Positions 45,835-55,153 are shown, counted from the first letter of the stretch. The stretch is DNA of 64,000 bases from an uncultured Streptococcus sp. (GCF_901875575.1 NZ_CABFMF010000066.1:6095-70094), one strand, 5' to 3'. The notes: generated by a model from the sequence alone, not told the origin. Made by a program: numbers and translations.

Positions 45835-46452
45835 ATGCGAGATGTAAAAGATCCGGAAATTCGACGGGCTGAGATTATGGATGCTGCTATGCTCCTCTTT
45901 ATGGAGAAAGGATATGCGAACACAACAACTCAGGATATAGTCGATAAGGTAAATATATCACGAGGTTTGTTATACTATCACTTTAAGAACAAAGAAGATA
46001 TTCTGTATTGTCTTGTGGAACGTTATTCAGAGAAATTATTGAGAGATATTTATGTGATTGTCAATGATGACGACAAAACTGCTATTGAAAAAATAAGAGC
46101 CTTTATAGATGCCACAATAATCTCTACAGATAACGTTTCAGCGGAAGGAACTGAGTTACAAAAGACGGTTGATCTTGAAGAAAATCGTTATATGTTAGAT
46201 AAGTTATCTCATAAGCTCATTGAAAAACTGACTATATATTTTGATAGGATAATAAATCAAGGCATCTCAGAAAAAGTATTTTCTGTAAAATATCCATCAG
46301 AAACAGCAGAATTTCTGATGACAGCCTATGTTTTTGTTTCAAATAACATAGGTATAATAACTTCAAAGAAAGAACCTGTCAAAGATTACTTGAATGCATT
46401 TAAGATAATGCTGGAACAAAATCTAAATACAAAAGGACTCTTTAGCAATTAA
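45835..46452 (+). CDS. TetR-family transcriptional regulator
   Basis: 205 residues. N-terminal HTH: AEIMDAAMLLFMEKGYANTTTQDIVDKVNISRGLLYYHFKNKEDIL (about residues 12-58), the complete TetR signature. The rest is a ligand-binding helical domain. RBS CAGGAGG. It precedes the ABC transporter operon and shares its operator palindrome, so it probably represses both. Followed by a terminator at 46486-46516. Confidence 0.92.
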   Translation: MRDVKDPEIRRAEIMDAAMLLFMEKGYANTTTQDIVDKVNISRGLLYYHFKNKEDILYCLVERYSEKLLRDIYVIVNDDDKTAIEKIRAFIDATIISTDNVSAEGTELQKTVDLEENRYMLDKLSHKLIEKLTIYFDRIINQGISEKVFSVKYPSETAEFLMTAYVFVSNNIGIITSKKEPVKDYLNAFKIMLEQNLNTKGLFSN

Positions 46453-46485
46453 AAAAAGATAGAATGTTTGTAAAGAGAACTATGT

Positions 46486-46516
46486 ACCGATAGCTAAATC
46501 AAAACAAGCTATCGGT
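46486..46516 (+). terminator. Terminator between tetR and ABC genes
   Basis: ACCGATAGCT and AGCTATCGGT form a perfect 10-bp stem followed by ATTATTT. Suggests tetR and the ABC operon are separate transcripts. Confidence 0.6.
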
Positions 46517-46534
46517 ATTATTTCAAAATATGAC

Positions 46535-46547
46535 TGACAAATTGTCA
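46535..46547 (+). promoter_or_regulatory. Second TetR operator, before the ABC operon
   Basis: TGACAAATTGTCA is a 13-bp palindrome, the same half-sites as at 45787-45799. It ends 14 bp before the ATPase start codon, so repressor bound there would block transcription. Confidence 0.75.
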
Positions 46548-46561
46548 ATGTAGACGAAAAT

Positions 46562-47272
46562 ATGTTAGAGATAAAGAATTTTAGTAAAAGTTATGGGGAT
46601 AAGAAGGTTGTGGATAACCTATCTATTTCAGTACAGCCTGGAGATATTTATGGTTTTATTGGAGCAAATGGTGCGGGAAAAACGTCAACGATAAAGGCAG
46701 TTGTCGGTATCCATGATTTTGAAGACGGAAGTATAATTATCAACGGTCATTCTATTAAAGAAGAACCTGTTATTTATAAAAAAATGATGGCGTATATCCC
46801 AGATAATCCAGATTTGTATGAACATATGACAGGATTTCAATATATTAATTTCATTGCTGACTTGTTTGAAATTCCTACAGAAATACGCAGGGAGAGAATC
46901 CAAAAATACGGTGATTTATTTGATATGACTGAGCATCTTTCGGGGATTATTTCCTCATATTCATATGGAATGAAGCAACGAACAGCCATTATTTCTGCAC
47001 TTGTACATTCTCCCAAACTGTTGATTTTAGATGAACCTTTTGTTGGGCTAGATCCCAAAGCAACTTTCCTACTAAAGAAAATTATGCATGAGTGTGTTTC
47101 AGATGGAGGTGCTATTTTCTTTTCAACCCATGTATTGGATGTTGCTGAAAAATTATGTAATAAGGTTGCCATTATCAAAAATGGAAAGTTAATTGCAAGT
47201 GGCAATACAGGAGACGTCAAAGGTGATGAATCATTGGAGGCATTTTTCATGGAGGTGCAGGACAATGAGTAA
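46562..47272 (+). CDS. ABC transporter ATP-binding protein
   Basis: 236 residues. Walker A GANGAGKTS (about 37-45), signature SYSYGMKQR and Walker B LLILDEPFVGLD. DrrA/CcmA-like cassette of exporters. Forms a pair with the following permease, which it overlaps by 8 bp. Controlled by the TetR upstream. Substrate unknown; drug or peptide export is likely by type. Confidence 0.9.
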   Translation: MLEIKNFSKSYGDKKVVDNLSISVQPGDIYGFIGANGAGKTSTIKAVVGIHDFEDGSIIINGHSIKEEPVIYKKMMAYIPDNPDLYEHMTGFQYINFIADLFEIPTEIRRERIQKYGDLFDMTEHLSGIISSYSYGMKQRTAIISALVHSPKLLILDEPFVGLDPKATFLLKKIMHECVSDGGAIFFSTHVLDVAEKLCNKVAIIKNGKLIASGNTGDVKGDESLEAFFMEVQDNE

Positions 47273-48833
47273 CATTTGGATACTGCTTAAAGCGCAATTG
47301 ATTAATTTCTTTCCTATTAACGAGATTAGAGATTCAGGAAATAAAAAACAAAGTTCAATGGCTATTGCGAGTTTTGGCATAATAACTCTTGCTATATTTT
47401 TCTGTGTCTATAATATTATGACAGCCAAAACACTGGTACAAGTTGGACAGCGGGGATTGATACCGGCATATATGGTCTCTATATCAAGTTTTTCAATATT
47501 ATTTTTGACTGTCTTTTATTCGAATGGCATTTTATTTGGCAGTCGAGATATGGAAATTCTCCTATCCTTACCTGTTAAAAGTTCGTATATTATCACCAGC
47601 AAGTTCATGTTTATGTACTTATTGAATTTTTTAATAGGCTTGATGTTTATGCTTCCGGGTGGAATTGTATGGGGCTTGAACGGAAGTTTAAACCTCCTAC
47701 AGATTATATTGTATTTTACTTCTATAATTTTTGCCCCTTTGATCCCCATGTGTATAGCAGCATGCATGGGACTCATTATTGTTGTCGCTTCATCTTTTTT
47801 TAAAAGGAAAAATGTTATCTCTCTTATTTTTTCATTTGCGATGTTAGGTATAATTGGATATTTTGCATTATCAGCTTTGCAATCAGGTGTTGAAAGTAGT
47901 ATTGGGGTTACTCTGGCTAAGCAAATTACTGGACTGTATCCAATTTCTAGACTATTTATGTCATACTACAATTTTCCAATGTACTATGGGATGGGATTTT
48001 ATATAGTTCTTTCAATAGTCGTCTTTTATCTATTTGTCAAAATTGCTTCGTTGAAGTATGGACTACTTAATACACTTGCCAATACAAAATTAAGATATGC
48101 TAATGACAAAGTATCTTATGAAAGAAAATCGGTATTTTTTGCCTTGTATCAAAAAGAGCTTGGACGATTTTTAAGTTCTTATATGGCAGTCTTGAATGCT
48201 GGGCTTGGAGTGATTCTTTTATGTGTCTTTAGTATATGTTTCCTGTTTAATTCTGTAGGTCAAATAGGAAATTCTGCAGGAATTGTAAATATAAATGAGT
48301 ATCTTTCAAATTTAGCTCCCGTCTTTATTGCATCTATGCTTTCACTCAGTTGTCCAGCAGCTTCATCTATATCTTTAGAAGGTAAAAATATTTGGATTTT
48401 GAAAAGTTCTCCGGTTGAAGTAAGAATGATTTTAAATGCTAAGATAGCTGTCAACCTTACACTTCATTTGATTGGATATATGATTTCTGTATCTGTATTT
48501 ATGCTGAAACTTGATATGAATCCTATTCAAGTTATGAATCTAGTTATTGTTCCTATATGCTACTCCCTTTTTATAACGGTAATCGGAATTTCATTAAATA
48601 AAAAATATCCTAACTATGATTGGGACAGTGAGATGATAGTTGTCAAACAAAGTCTTCCTGTTATTGTAACTGGAATTATTGGTATGATTACGCTTATTAC
48701 GCTTATTACGCCTATTTTGCTTAATTGGTTGTTTAATCTTCCGATTATATTTATTTTGCAAGCAGTATCAGTAATTTTACTGGCTATTTCGTTTAGAGTT
48801 TATATAAAAATGACCAAGTCAAATTTTATCTAG
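47265..48833 (+). CDS. ABC transporter permease
   Basis: 522 residues from ATG 47265 (MSNIWILLKAQLINFFPINEIRDSG), overlapping the ATPase end; an earlier in-frame ATG would overlap it much more. About 12 hydrophobic helices. Typical of the large exporter permeases paired with DrrA-like ATPases. Confidence 0.85.
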   Translation: MSNIWILLKAQLINFFPINEIRDSGNKKQSSMAIASFGIITLAIFFCVYNIMTAKTLVQVGQRGLIPAYMVSISSFSILFLTVFYSNGILFGSRDMEILLSLPVKSSYIITSKFMFMYLLNFLIGLMFMLPGGIVWGLNGSLNLLQIILYFTSIIFAPLIPMCIAACMGLIIVVASSFFKRKNVISLIFSFAMLGIIGYFALSALQSGVESSIGVTLAKQITGLYPISRLFMSYYNFPMYYGMGFYIVLSIVVFYLFVKIASLKYGLLNTLANTKLRYANDKVSYERKSVFFALYQKELGRFLSSYMAVLNAGLGVILLCVFSICFLFNSVGQIGNSAGIVNINEYLSNLAPVFIASMLSLSCPAASSISLEGKNIWILKSSPVEVRMILNAKIAVNLTLHLIGYMISVSVFMLKLDMNPIQVMNLVIVPICYSLFITVIGISLNKKYPNYDWDSEMIVVKQSLPVIVTGIIGMITLITLITPILLNWLFNLPIIFILQAVSVILLAISFRVYIKMTKSNFI

Positions 48834-48851
48834 TTAAAGGAGAAAAATAAG

Positions 48852-49073
48852 ATGAAAAACAGACTGATAAAAGATATTTTGGTGTTATTAGTAATGCTAG
48901 CTATAATAGTTGTTATTTGTAGATTTCTCCCAGAAAAAGTTCCGATTCATTTCAATGCAAAAGGAGAAGCAGATATATTTGCAAATAAATACTATCTTCT
49001 ACTAGCTACAGTCATCCCTTATTCTGCATATTGGAAGTTTGTTAGGGAAAGTGATAATAAAAAGATTAAATGA
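48852..49073 (+). CDS. Short DUF1648-type membrane protein
   Basis: 73 residues: one N-terminal helix (DILVLLVMLAIIVVICRFL), then PEKVPIHFNAKGEADIFANKYYLLL, the DUF1648 motif found at the N-terminus of SdpI-type immunity proteins. The remaining helices of SdpI are absent, so it is a truncated or minimal form. RBS AAAGGAG. Overlaps the next gene by 4 bp. Confidence 0.65.
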   Translation: MKNRLIKDILVLLVMLAIIVVICRFLPEKVPIHFNAKGEADIFANKYYLLLATVIPYSAYWKFVRESDNKKIK

Positions 49074-49411
49074 AACAACATCTATATTTACAAATTGCAT
49101 CAAAATTAAGAACGACTATTTTAAGAGGTGATTATGCACCTGAACAACAAATTCCTTCAATAAGGAGATTAGCAGAAAACGAGAAGTGTAATCCGGCAAC
49201 TGTTCAAAAAGCAATGAAAGTTCTCGAAGAACAGAATTTGATTATTAGCTGTGGAACATTAGGATATTTTGTCATAGCAAGCGAGCAAGAAATAAAGGAG
49301 TTAAGATATCAAGAATCTAACAAGCTAGTGAAAATTTTGTTTGAAAAACTAGGTGAGTTAGGCTTTTCAGAAGATGAGATTGTCAATTTATTTTTTAGAA
49401 AAGATGCTTAG
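49070..49411 (+). CDS. GntR-family regulator, YtrA type
   Basis: 113 residues with an N-terminal winged helix: YLQIASKLRTTILRGDYAPEQQIPSIRRLAENEKCNPATVQKAMKVLEEQNLI (about 6-58). The short C-terminus is that of YtrA-type GntR regulators, which usually control adjacent ABC transporters. Last gene of this module. A hairpin AAAAGCCTTG...AAGGCTTTTTT follows at about 49459-49484. Confidence 0.85.
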   Translation: MKQHLYLQIASKLRTTILRGDYAPEQQIPSIRRLAENEKCNPATVQKAMKVLEEQNLIISCGTLGYFVIASEQEIKELRYQESNKLVKILFEKLGELGFSEDEIVNLFFRKDA

Positions 49412-49501
49412 AAGAAATTGAATGGAAATTTATTAGGATTATTTGTGAAAGTATAGAAAAGCCTTGATTTTAAGGCTTTTTTGCATTTTCCAACAAAGAA
49501 C

Positions 49502-49551
49502 TTGACATTATGAGTTTAATACATTATAATACAATACATACCATCGGTATG
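49502..49551 (+). promoter_or_regulatory. Promoter and palindromic operator of the second TetR gene
   Basis: TTGACA (49502-49507), 17 bp, TATAAT (49525-49530). CATACCATCGGTATG (49537-49551) is a 15-bp palindrome just after the -10. Very similar palindromes recur at 50268-50282 and 50301-50315 before the permease gene. Confidence 0.8.
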
Positions 49552-49567
49552 ATAGAAAGGGACTAAA

Positions 49568-50203
49568 ATGGCAAGGAATAGAAATCCGGAAGAAACAAGA
49601 AGGAAAATATTAGAAGTTTCGAAAGATTTATTTTTAGAAAAAGGATTTGATAATACCTCAATACAAGATATAATAGCTGGGTTAGGTGGGTTGACAAAAG
49701 GTGTTATTTATCATCATTTTGACTCTAAAGATGAAATATTGCAATCAATCCTTAGCGAAAATAATCAAGAAATTCTAAATTATAATTGGAGAGGAGATAC
49801 TGCATTAGAAAAAATACAAAATTCTTTGATGGATGCTTTCTCTGATTTTGAACAACAAAGGCTTGTATACTCAGCTTCAATTATGTTAAGAAGCCCACGT
49901 TTATTAGGTGAACAGTATCTAAATTTATTTTCTGATTTTTTACCAGGGATTAGAGAAAAAGTTTTCGAAGGTGTTGAAGATAAATCAATTAAAACAGAAT
50001 ATCCAGAAGAGCTAGCTGATTTGATTGTTTTAACATTGAATATTTGGATTGGGTTCCAAATTTCTATTTATTCAGTAGAAGAATTAAAGCGTAAAATGAA
50101 TTTCATTAAACTTACTTTTGAAGGACTAGGGGTGCAGTTGATTTCTGATGAAATGATGGAAGTAATTTTCAACTTATTTGATCACTTAAAAAGTGCCAAA
50201 TAA
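49568..50203 (+). CDS. TetR-family transcriptional regulator
   Basis: 211 residues. HTH in RRKILEVSKDLFLEKGFDNTSIQDIIAGLGGLTKGVIYHHFDSKDEIL (about 10-58). The rest is a helical ligand-sensing domain, with low similarity to the TetR protein at 45835. RBS GAAAGGG. Probably represses itself and the following ABC genes through the CATACC...GTATG sites. Confidence 0.9.
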   Translation: MARNRNPEETRRKILEVSKDLFLEKGFDNTSIQDIIAGLGGLTKGVIYHHFDSKDEILQSILSENNQEILNYNWRGDTALEKIQNSLMDAFSDFEQQRLVYSASIMLRSPRLLGEQYLNLFSDFLPGIREKVFEGVEDKSIKTEYPEELADLIVLTLNIWIGFQISIYSVEELKRKMNFIKLTFEGLGVQLISDEMMEVIFNLFDHLKSAK

Positions 50204-50228
50204 ATTTTAAGTATTGATATTTTAAAAA

Positions 50229-50251
50229 ATACCATACTCTAGATATGGTAT
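50229..50251 (+). terminator. Hairpin after the second tetR gene
   Basis: ATACCATA (50229-50236) and TATGGTAT (50244-50251) pair with a 7-base loop. Could be a terminator or an additional operator, as the arms resemble the CATACC half-site. Confidence 0.45.
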
Positions 50252-50267
50252 TAAAAATACTATTATA

Positions 50268-50315
50268 CATACCTTTAGTATGTTTCTTTTTTAGTTTTTA
50301 CATACCATAAGTATG
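50268..50315 (+). promoter_or_regulatory. Two TetR operators before the ABC permease
   Basis: CATACCTTTAGTATG (50268-50282) and CATACCATAAGTATG (50301-50315) share the half-sites of the operator at 49537. They are 33 bp apart (three helical turns), between tetR and the permease. Confidence 0.7.
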
Positions 50316-50373
50316 TAAAGTGCTTTTTGACTAGCGTCATTAATATTAACAAAATTTTTTGGAGGAAAAATCT

Positions 50374-51114
50374 ATGTTGTCGCTTATTAAAATTGAATTA
50401 AATAAAGTTTCAAAATCAAAATTATTTTTAGCCTGGTTGTGTACTATATTGATAGTGTTAGGTATTACAGCAATCATTATTATGGGATTAGGTACTGACA
50501 ATAAACTAGGAGAATTCACTGGACAGGATTCTAATGTTATTAGAGTTACTGGTAAATGGGAAGGTTGGGCGATTGTAGCTTCATTGTTTTCATCTTTATT
50601 TACAAAAGCAGCATTTTTGATTTTTGAATCTTATTTATTGTCTACGATTATTATTGATGAATTTAAACGAAGAACAATTTTTCAGCTGTTTTCCTACCCT
50701 GTTTCTAAAATAAAGTTACTATGGGGAAAAGTGCTTACAGTAATTCTGATATCATTTATTGCTCATTTTACTGCACATTTAGTGATTCAATTATTAATTA
50801 AATTAGTAGCAGTTTTAACCGAATCAAATTATATCCCAGTAGCTAATCAAATGATTGACTTAGCTGGAATTACGTTTGGGACGGTATTAATCGGAATACT
50901 ACCATTTGTTTTAGGCATGATTAAGCATTCAACAGCTATAACAATGCTTACAGGACTTGGTTTAGCAGCATTACTTTCAAATGTAAGTCCAGGAAGTTTA
51001 TCTAATAATATTGCTGATAACTTATTCTTTTTGATATTTGCAAGTTTCATAAGTTTAATGATTGTTTCGTTTTCAATTTATACTATTTCAAAATCAGATA
51101 TTAGTATCAAGTAG
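50374..51114 (+). CDS. ABC-2 type permease
   Basis: 246 residues from ATG 50374, after GGAGG at 50361; a longer TTG start is unlikely. MLSLIKIELNKVSKSKLFLAWLCT is typical for the N-terminus of ABC-2 permeases such as those of lantibiotic immunity. Six hydrophobic helices. Works with the ATPase at 51249. Confidence 0.82.
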   Translation: MLSLIKIELNKVSKSKLFLAWLCTILIVLGITAIIIMGLGTDNKLGEFTGQDSNVIRVTGKWEGWAIVASLFSSLFTKAAFLIFESYLLSTIIIDEFKRRTIFQLFSYPVSKIKLLWGKVLTVILISFIAHFTAHLVIQLLIKLVAVLTESNYIPVANQMIDLAGITFGTVLIGILPFVLGMIKHSTAITMLTGLGLAALLSNVSPGSLSNNIADNLFFLIFASFISLMIVSFSIYTISKSDISIK

Positions 51115-51248
51115 TATAGTTGAATTTAATGGAAGGAAAGTGATAATTCTTTGATGATTACTTTAAAAGAAGAGTTGTATAAGTTGGTAGTTATGCTCCT
51201 GAAGAAAAATTCTTGCATTTAAAGCTAGATATAGAAAGAGAGATAGAA

Positions 51249-51968
51249 ATGAAAAATATTGTTGAAGTAAAAGAAGTTTTTAAAACAATTGATAAAGAAG
51301 AAATTTTAAGTGGTATCAACCTTCAAATTGCTGAAGGAGAAATCTATGGATTTTTAGGACCAAATGGCGCAGGGAAAACAACTTTAATGAAATGCATGTT
51401 ATCCTTATCAACTGTTACATCTGGTAGTATTGAAATCTTTGGAAAAAATTTACAAGATCACAGAGAGGAGATTCTAAGTCAAGTTGGAAGTGTTATTGAA
51501 ACACCAATTTTTTATGAAAACCTCACAGGAAAAGAAATTTTAGAAATTCACGCTCAGTATATGGGGAAAAATATTATTGAATCAGATATAATAAGAGCCT
51601 TAAGGATGGTCGGATTAAAAAATACGACTAAAAAAGTAAAAGAGTTTTCGTTAGGAATGAGACAGAGACTTGGTTTAGCTCGATCTTTCCTAACAAAACC
51701 TAAATTGTTAATTTTAGATGAACCAATCAATGGTTTAGATCCAATAGGAATTCAAGAAATTCGGAATCTTTTGTTGTCGCTTTCTAAGGAGCATGGAATT
51801 ACAATACTAATATCGAGTCATATATTATCGGAAATTTCACAGATAGCAGATAAAATTGGTGTTATCAAAAATGGAGAAATTGTAGAACAGGTCTCTATGA
51901 AAGAGATTAGGAGAGAGAATATTGACTTAGAAGAATATTTTATGTCACATTTTCTAAATGAAATTTAA
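51249..51968 (+). CDS. ABC transporter ATP-binding protein
   Basis: 239 residues from ATG 51249 (MKNIVEVKEVFKTIDKEEIL). Walker A GPNGAGKTT, signature FSLGMRQRL, Walker B LLILDEPINGLD. BcrA/LanF-like. Forms a transporter with the permease at 50374. The 134 bp before it contain a broken permease-like start (MITLKEELYKLV, from 51154), suggesting loss of a second permease gene. Confidence 0.88.
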   Translation: MKNIVEVKEVFKTIDKEEILSGINLQIAEGEIYGFLGPNGAGKTTLMKCMLSLSTVTSGSIEIFGKNLQDHREEILSQVGSVIETPIFYENLTGKEILEIHAQYMGKNIIESDIIRALRMVGLKNTTKKVKEFSLGMRQRLGLARSFLTKPKLLILDEPINGLDPIGIQEIRNLLLSLSKEHGITILISSHILSEISQIADKIGVIKNGEIVEQVSMKEIRRENIDLEEYFMSHFLNEI

Positions 51969-51989
51969 GAATTACGAGGTAGATTAGGA

Positions 51990-53672
51990 ATGAAACAATT
52001 GACAAAGTACCATAAGAAGTCTTTTTATACTTTCATGATTTTTAATATATTAGTTCCTTTAACTAATATTGCTTTTGCTTATTCTATTAAAATTATAATT
52101 GATAGTGGAATGTCCCAAAATAGGGAAGCTCTAACCCAAGCTATACTAATAGGTGCTATCGTAATATTTATCTATGCCAGTCTTAATTTTATATCCCTTC
52201 GATTAAGAAATAAACTTGTTAGGCAGATTATGTCAAGATACAAAAATAAGGTGTTTGAATCTATTTTAGATAGGGATTATAGAGAATTTTCTAAGGAAAA
52301 ATCAGGAAAATTTATTTCAATATTAACTGAGAACATGAAGAAAATTGAGCAGGATTATTTGCACCAATATTTTAATATTTCAAAAAATATTTCCTTAATG
52401 ATTTTCTCACTAGTAGCCATGTTTATAGGTAATTGGTTTTTGACCTTATTAGTTATCATTGCTAGCATTATTCCTATGATGATTTCAGGATTTATTGGAC
52501 AAAAATCAGCCTCTCTACAAAATAGTTCTATGATAGCCGATCAGAAATATTTAGCTAAGGTTAAAGATATTTTAGCAGGGTTTCTCGTTATAAAAAGTTT
52601 TAATGTGAAAGATGCTATCCGTCAAGATTACAAAAACGAAAGTGAAAAATTGGATGAGATATATTTCATCAAAGGGAAATTTGATGTTTTATCTAATGTT
52701 ATTTCTCAACTTTCAGGGATGATTGTTTTTTTAGTAGCCTTTGGTGGAGGAATGTATCTGGTCTTCGGTGGGCATACCACAATTGGGAGTGTTACAGCTA
52801 TTGTTCAACTAGTCAATTTTGTAGTAATGCCACTAAATGAAATTGGTATGGGAATGAGTAAATTCCGCGAAGGTCAGGCTACACTGAATTCATTTGAGGT
52901 AAAAGATGTAATCGAACTTCAAACTGGTAAAACGAAAGAATATTTTGATGATGTCATTTCTTTTTCAAATGTAGATTTTTCCTACCCTAATGCTGAGGAA
53001 AAGATTTTTAATAATTTATCTTTACAGATCAAAAAGGGGGAAAAAATTGCAATAGTAGGTATGTCAGGTAGTGGAAAATCAACTTTACTCAATCTATTAC
53101 TGCGTTTCTATGATGTAACAAGTGGGTATATCTCAATTGATAATCAAGATTTGCAAGCTATTTCAGCAGAGAGCCTTTATAACTTAATGACTATTGTTCA
53201 GCAAGATGTTTATATCTTTGATGATACTTTAAAAGCAAATATTACCCTTAGTCAATCCTTTACTGAAGATGATATAAAAAAAGCTGTACAGCAGTCTGGC
53301 TTAGAAAGTTATATTTTAGAAAATGAATTAGGTCTACAAACTTCATGTGGCGAGAATGGATCAAATCTATCTGGGGGAGAGAGACAGAGACTTAGTATTG
53401 CGCGTGCTTTAATTCGAAAAACACCAATCTTATTATTAGATGAGGCTACCTCGTCTTTAGATAATAAAGTTACTACTGAAATTGAAAATTCAATTTTAGA
53501 AATTCAAGATTTGACGGTTCTTGTTGTTACGCATAAGTTGAATGAAAACATTTTGAAAAGATACGATAGAATTCTCTTTATGAAAGCAGGCGTCATTGTT
53601 GAAGATGGTTCTTTTTGTGACTTGATGGATAGGAGAGGTGAGTTTTATAAGTTGTTTGAGTTGAGTGTGTAG
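51990..53672 (+). CDS. ABC exporter, fused membrane and ATPase domains
   Basis: 560 residues: six-helix ABC-type exporter domain (residues 1-310) and a C-terminal cassette with Walker A GMSGSGKST, signature LSGGERQRL and Walker B LLLDEATSSLD. MsbA/LanT-like without a peptidase domain. Third transporter gene of the second TetR module. Its last four codons and stop lie in att copy I, so the C-terminus may be chimeric. Confidence 0.88.
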   Translation: MKQLTKYHKKSFYTFMIFNILVPLTNIAFAYSIKIIIDSGMSQNREALTQAILIGAIVIFIYASLNFISLRLRNKLVRQIMSRYKNKVFESILDRDYREFSKEKSGKFISILTENMKKIEQDYLHQYFNISKNISLMIFSLVAMFIGNWFLTLLVIIASIIPMMISGFIGQKSASLQNSSMIADQKYLAKVKDILAGFLVIKSFNVKDAIRQDYKNESEKLDEIYFIKGKFDVLSNVISQLSGMIVFLVAFGGGMYLVFGGHTTIGSVTAIVQLVNFVVMPLNEIGMGMSKFREGQATLNSFEVKDVIELQTGKTKEYFDDVISFSNVDFSYPNAEEKIFNNLSLQIKKGEKIAIVGMSGSGKSTLLNLLLRFYDVTSGYISIDNQDLQAISAESLYNLMTIVQQDVYIFDDTLKANITLSQSFTEDDIKKAVQQSGLESYILENELGLQTSCGENGSNLSGGERQRLSIARALIRKTPILLLDEATSSLDNKVTTEIENSILEIQDLTVLVVTHKLNENILKRYDRILFMKAGVIVEDGSFCDLMDRRGEFYKLFELSV

Positions 53673-53686
53673 TATTGCTACAATGA
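53660..53686 (+). repeat. rumA 3'-end-like att scar, copy I (outer end of the island)
   Basis: Reads VECVVLLQ-stop. GAGTGTGTAGTATTGCTACA matches rumA (copy A) with one difference over these 20 bases and continues AATGAAAA against ACGAAAA. It is the copy nearest to rumA in DNA, hence the likely displaced original right end. Confidence 0.75.
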
Positions 53687-54268
53687 AAAGAGGGGAAGAA
53701 AGGTCTTTAAATTAAAGCTTTTTGATAATGGATAATCTAGTATCGTAGCAAACTAAAGTCTATGTGATTTATAGAAAAAATCTTATATGGAAATAACAAT
53801 AATTAGATTTCTATTTATATACAGAAGAATAGTAGAAAAGATTTTGGAAGTTGAAATATATCTAATAGGGATGTGTTAGATAATTGATCACAAAAATAGT
53901 ATAGAATATAGCAAGATGAGAGGGGAAGATTAATTTTTATAATTGTAAGTAATGTAGTTTTGAAAAAGGGTAAACAATATGTTTTTTAATGAAATACAAC
54001 AATTTCGTAATCAATTCTCATTGATAGATAGATAAAATAATTATTACAGTAAAGTAATAACTTTAATTTAAGAATATCTACTAATCTTTACTCAATCGAT
54101 GTTTTGTATTCTAAAAATTCTTAGTAAATAATTTCTCAATGTTTTTATAAATCAATCTCCAGTACGTCAAAGTTCTCTTTTATGAGTTTTCATTATATAA
54201 TAGCATTATATGTAATGGTAAATGCAGCTACGCTAACATTTCTATTTAAAAATTAAGGAGTATTATCA
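53687..54268. other. AT-rich intergenic region after the island
   Basis: No convincing gene in 582 bp. An 18-codon frame (MFFNEIQQFRNQ..., 53979-54035) has GGGTAA upstream and may be a small peptide or a gene scrap; there is no supporting context. An RBS AAGGAG precedes the kinase start. Confidence 0.4.
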
Positions 54269-55153
54269 ATGAAAAAAGCAATGGTAATTATCAATCCTAC
54301 CTCTGGTGGTGAGAAGGCTTTGGATTACAAAGATAAGCTGGAAAATAAAGCAAAAGAATACTTTGACCACGTGGAAACCAAAATTACCGAAAAAGCGCTG
54401 GATGCAACACATTTTGCTGAAGAAGCTTCTCGTGAGCAGTACGATGCAGTGGTTGTGTTTGGTGGAGATGGGACTGTCAACGAAGTCATTTCGGGTATTG
54501 CTGAGAGAGACTACATTCCTAAGCTAGGGATTATCCCAGGCGGTACGGGTAACCTCATTACGAAACTGTTGGAAATCGATCAAGACATCGATGGCGCGAT
54601 AGATGAACTGGATTTTGATTTAACCAATAAGATTGATATCGGAAAAGCGAATGACAATTATTTTGGTTATATCTTTAGTATCGGTTCTCTTCCTGAGGCG
54701 ATTCACAATGTTGAAATTGAAGATAAGACAAAATTCGGTATTTTAGCCTATGCTGTAAATACCATGAAGTCTGTCATGACGGATCAGGTCTTTAACATTA
54801 AGGTGGAGACGGAAAATGGAAATTATGTTGGGGAAGCTAGTCATGTTTTGATTCTCTTGACAAATTACTTCGCTGACAAAAAAATCTTTGAAGAAAACAA
54901 AGATGGCTATGCCAACATTTTGATTCTGAAAGATGCGTCTCTATTCTCCAAATTATCCGTCATTCCTGATTTATTAAAAGGTGATGTTGTGGCAAATGAT
55001 AATATCGAGTATATCAAAGCGCGTAATATTAAGATCTCTTCAGATAGTGAATTGGAGTCAGATGTTGACGGCGATAAATCGGATAACCTACCTGTAGAAA
55101 TCAAAGTCCTAGCTCAGCGAGTAGAAGTATTTTCAAAACCGAAAGAGAATTAG
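54269..55153 (+). CDS. Diacylglycerol kinase family lipid kinase
   Basis: 294 residues. N-terminal INPTSGG, then FGGDGTVNEVISG (about residues 66-78) and PGGTGNL, the nucleotide-binding motifs of the DAGK catalytic (YegS/BmrU/DgkB) family. The C-terminal beta-sandwich contains ...DGDKSDNLPVEIKV. Phosphorylates diacylglycerol or a related lipid. Codon use is like the core genes, so chromosomal backbone may resume here. Confidence 0.88.
   Translation: MKKAMVIINPTSGGEKALDYKDKLENKAKEYFDHVETKITEKALDATHFAEEASREQYDAVVVFGGDGTVNEVISGIAERDYIPKLGIIPGGTGNLITKLLEIDQDIDGAIDELDFDLTNKIDIGKANDNYFGYIFSIGSLPEAIHNVEIEDKTKFGILAYAVNTMKSVMTDQVFNIKVETENGNYVGEASHVLILLTNYFADKKIFEENKDGYANILILKDASLFSKLSVIPDLLKGDVVANDNIEYIKARNIKISSDSELESDVDGDKSDNLPVEIKVLAQRVEVFSKPKEN

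Noticed and set aside
53979..54035. 18-codon frame as a signalling peptide
   Set aside because: No secretion leader, processing motif or adjacent receptor or regulator; too short to separate from chance.
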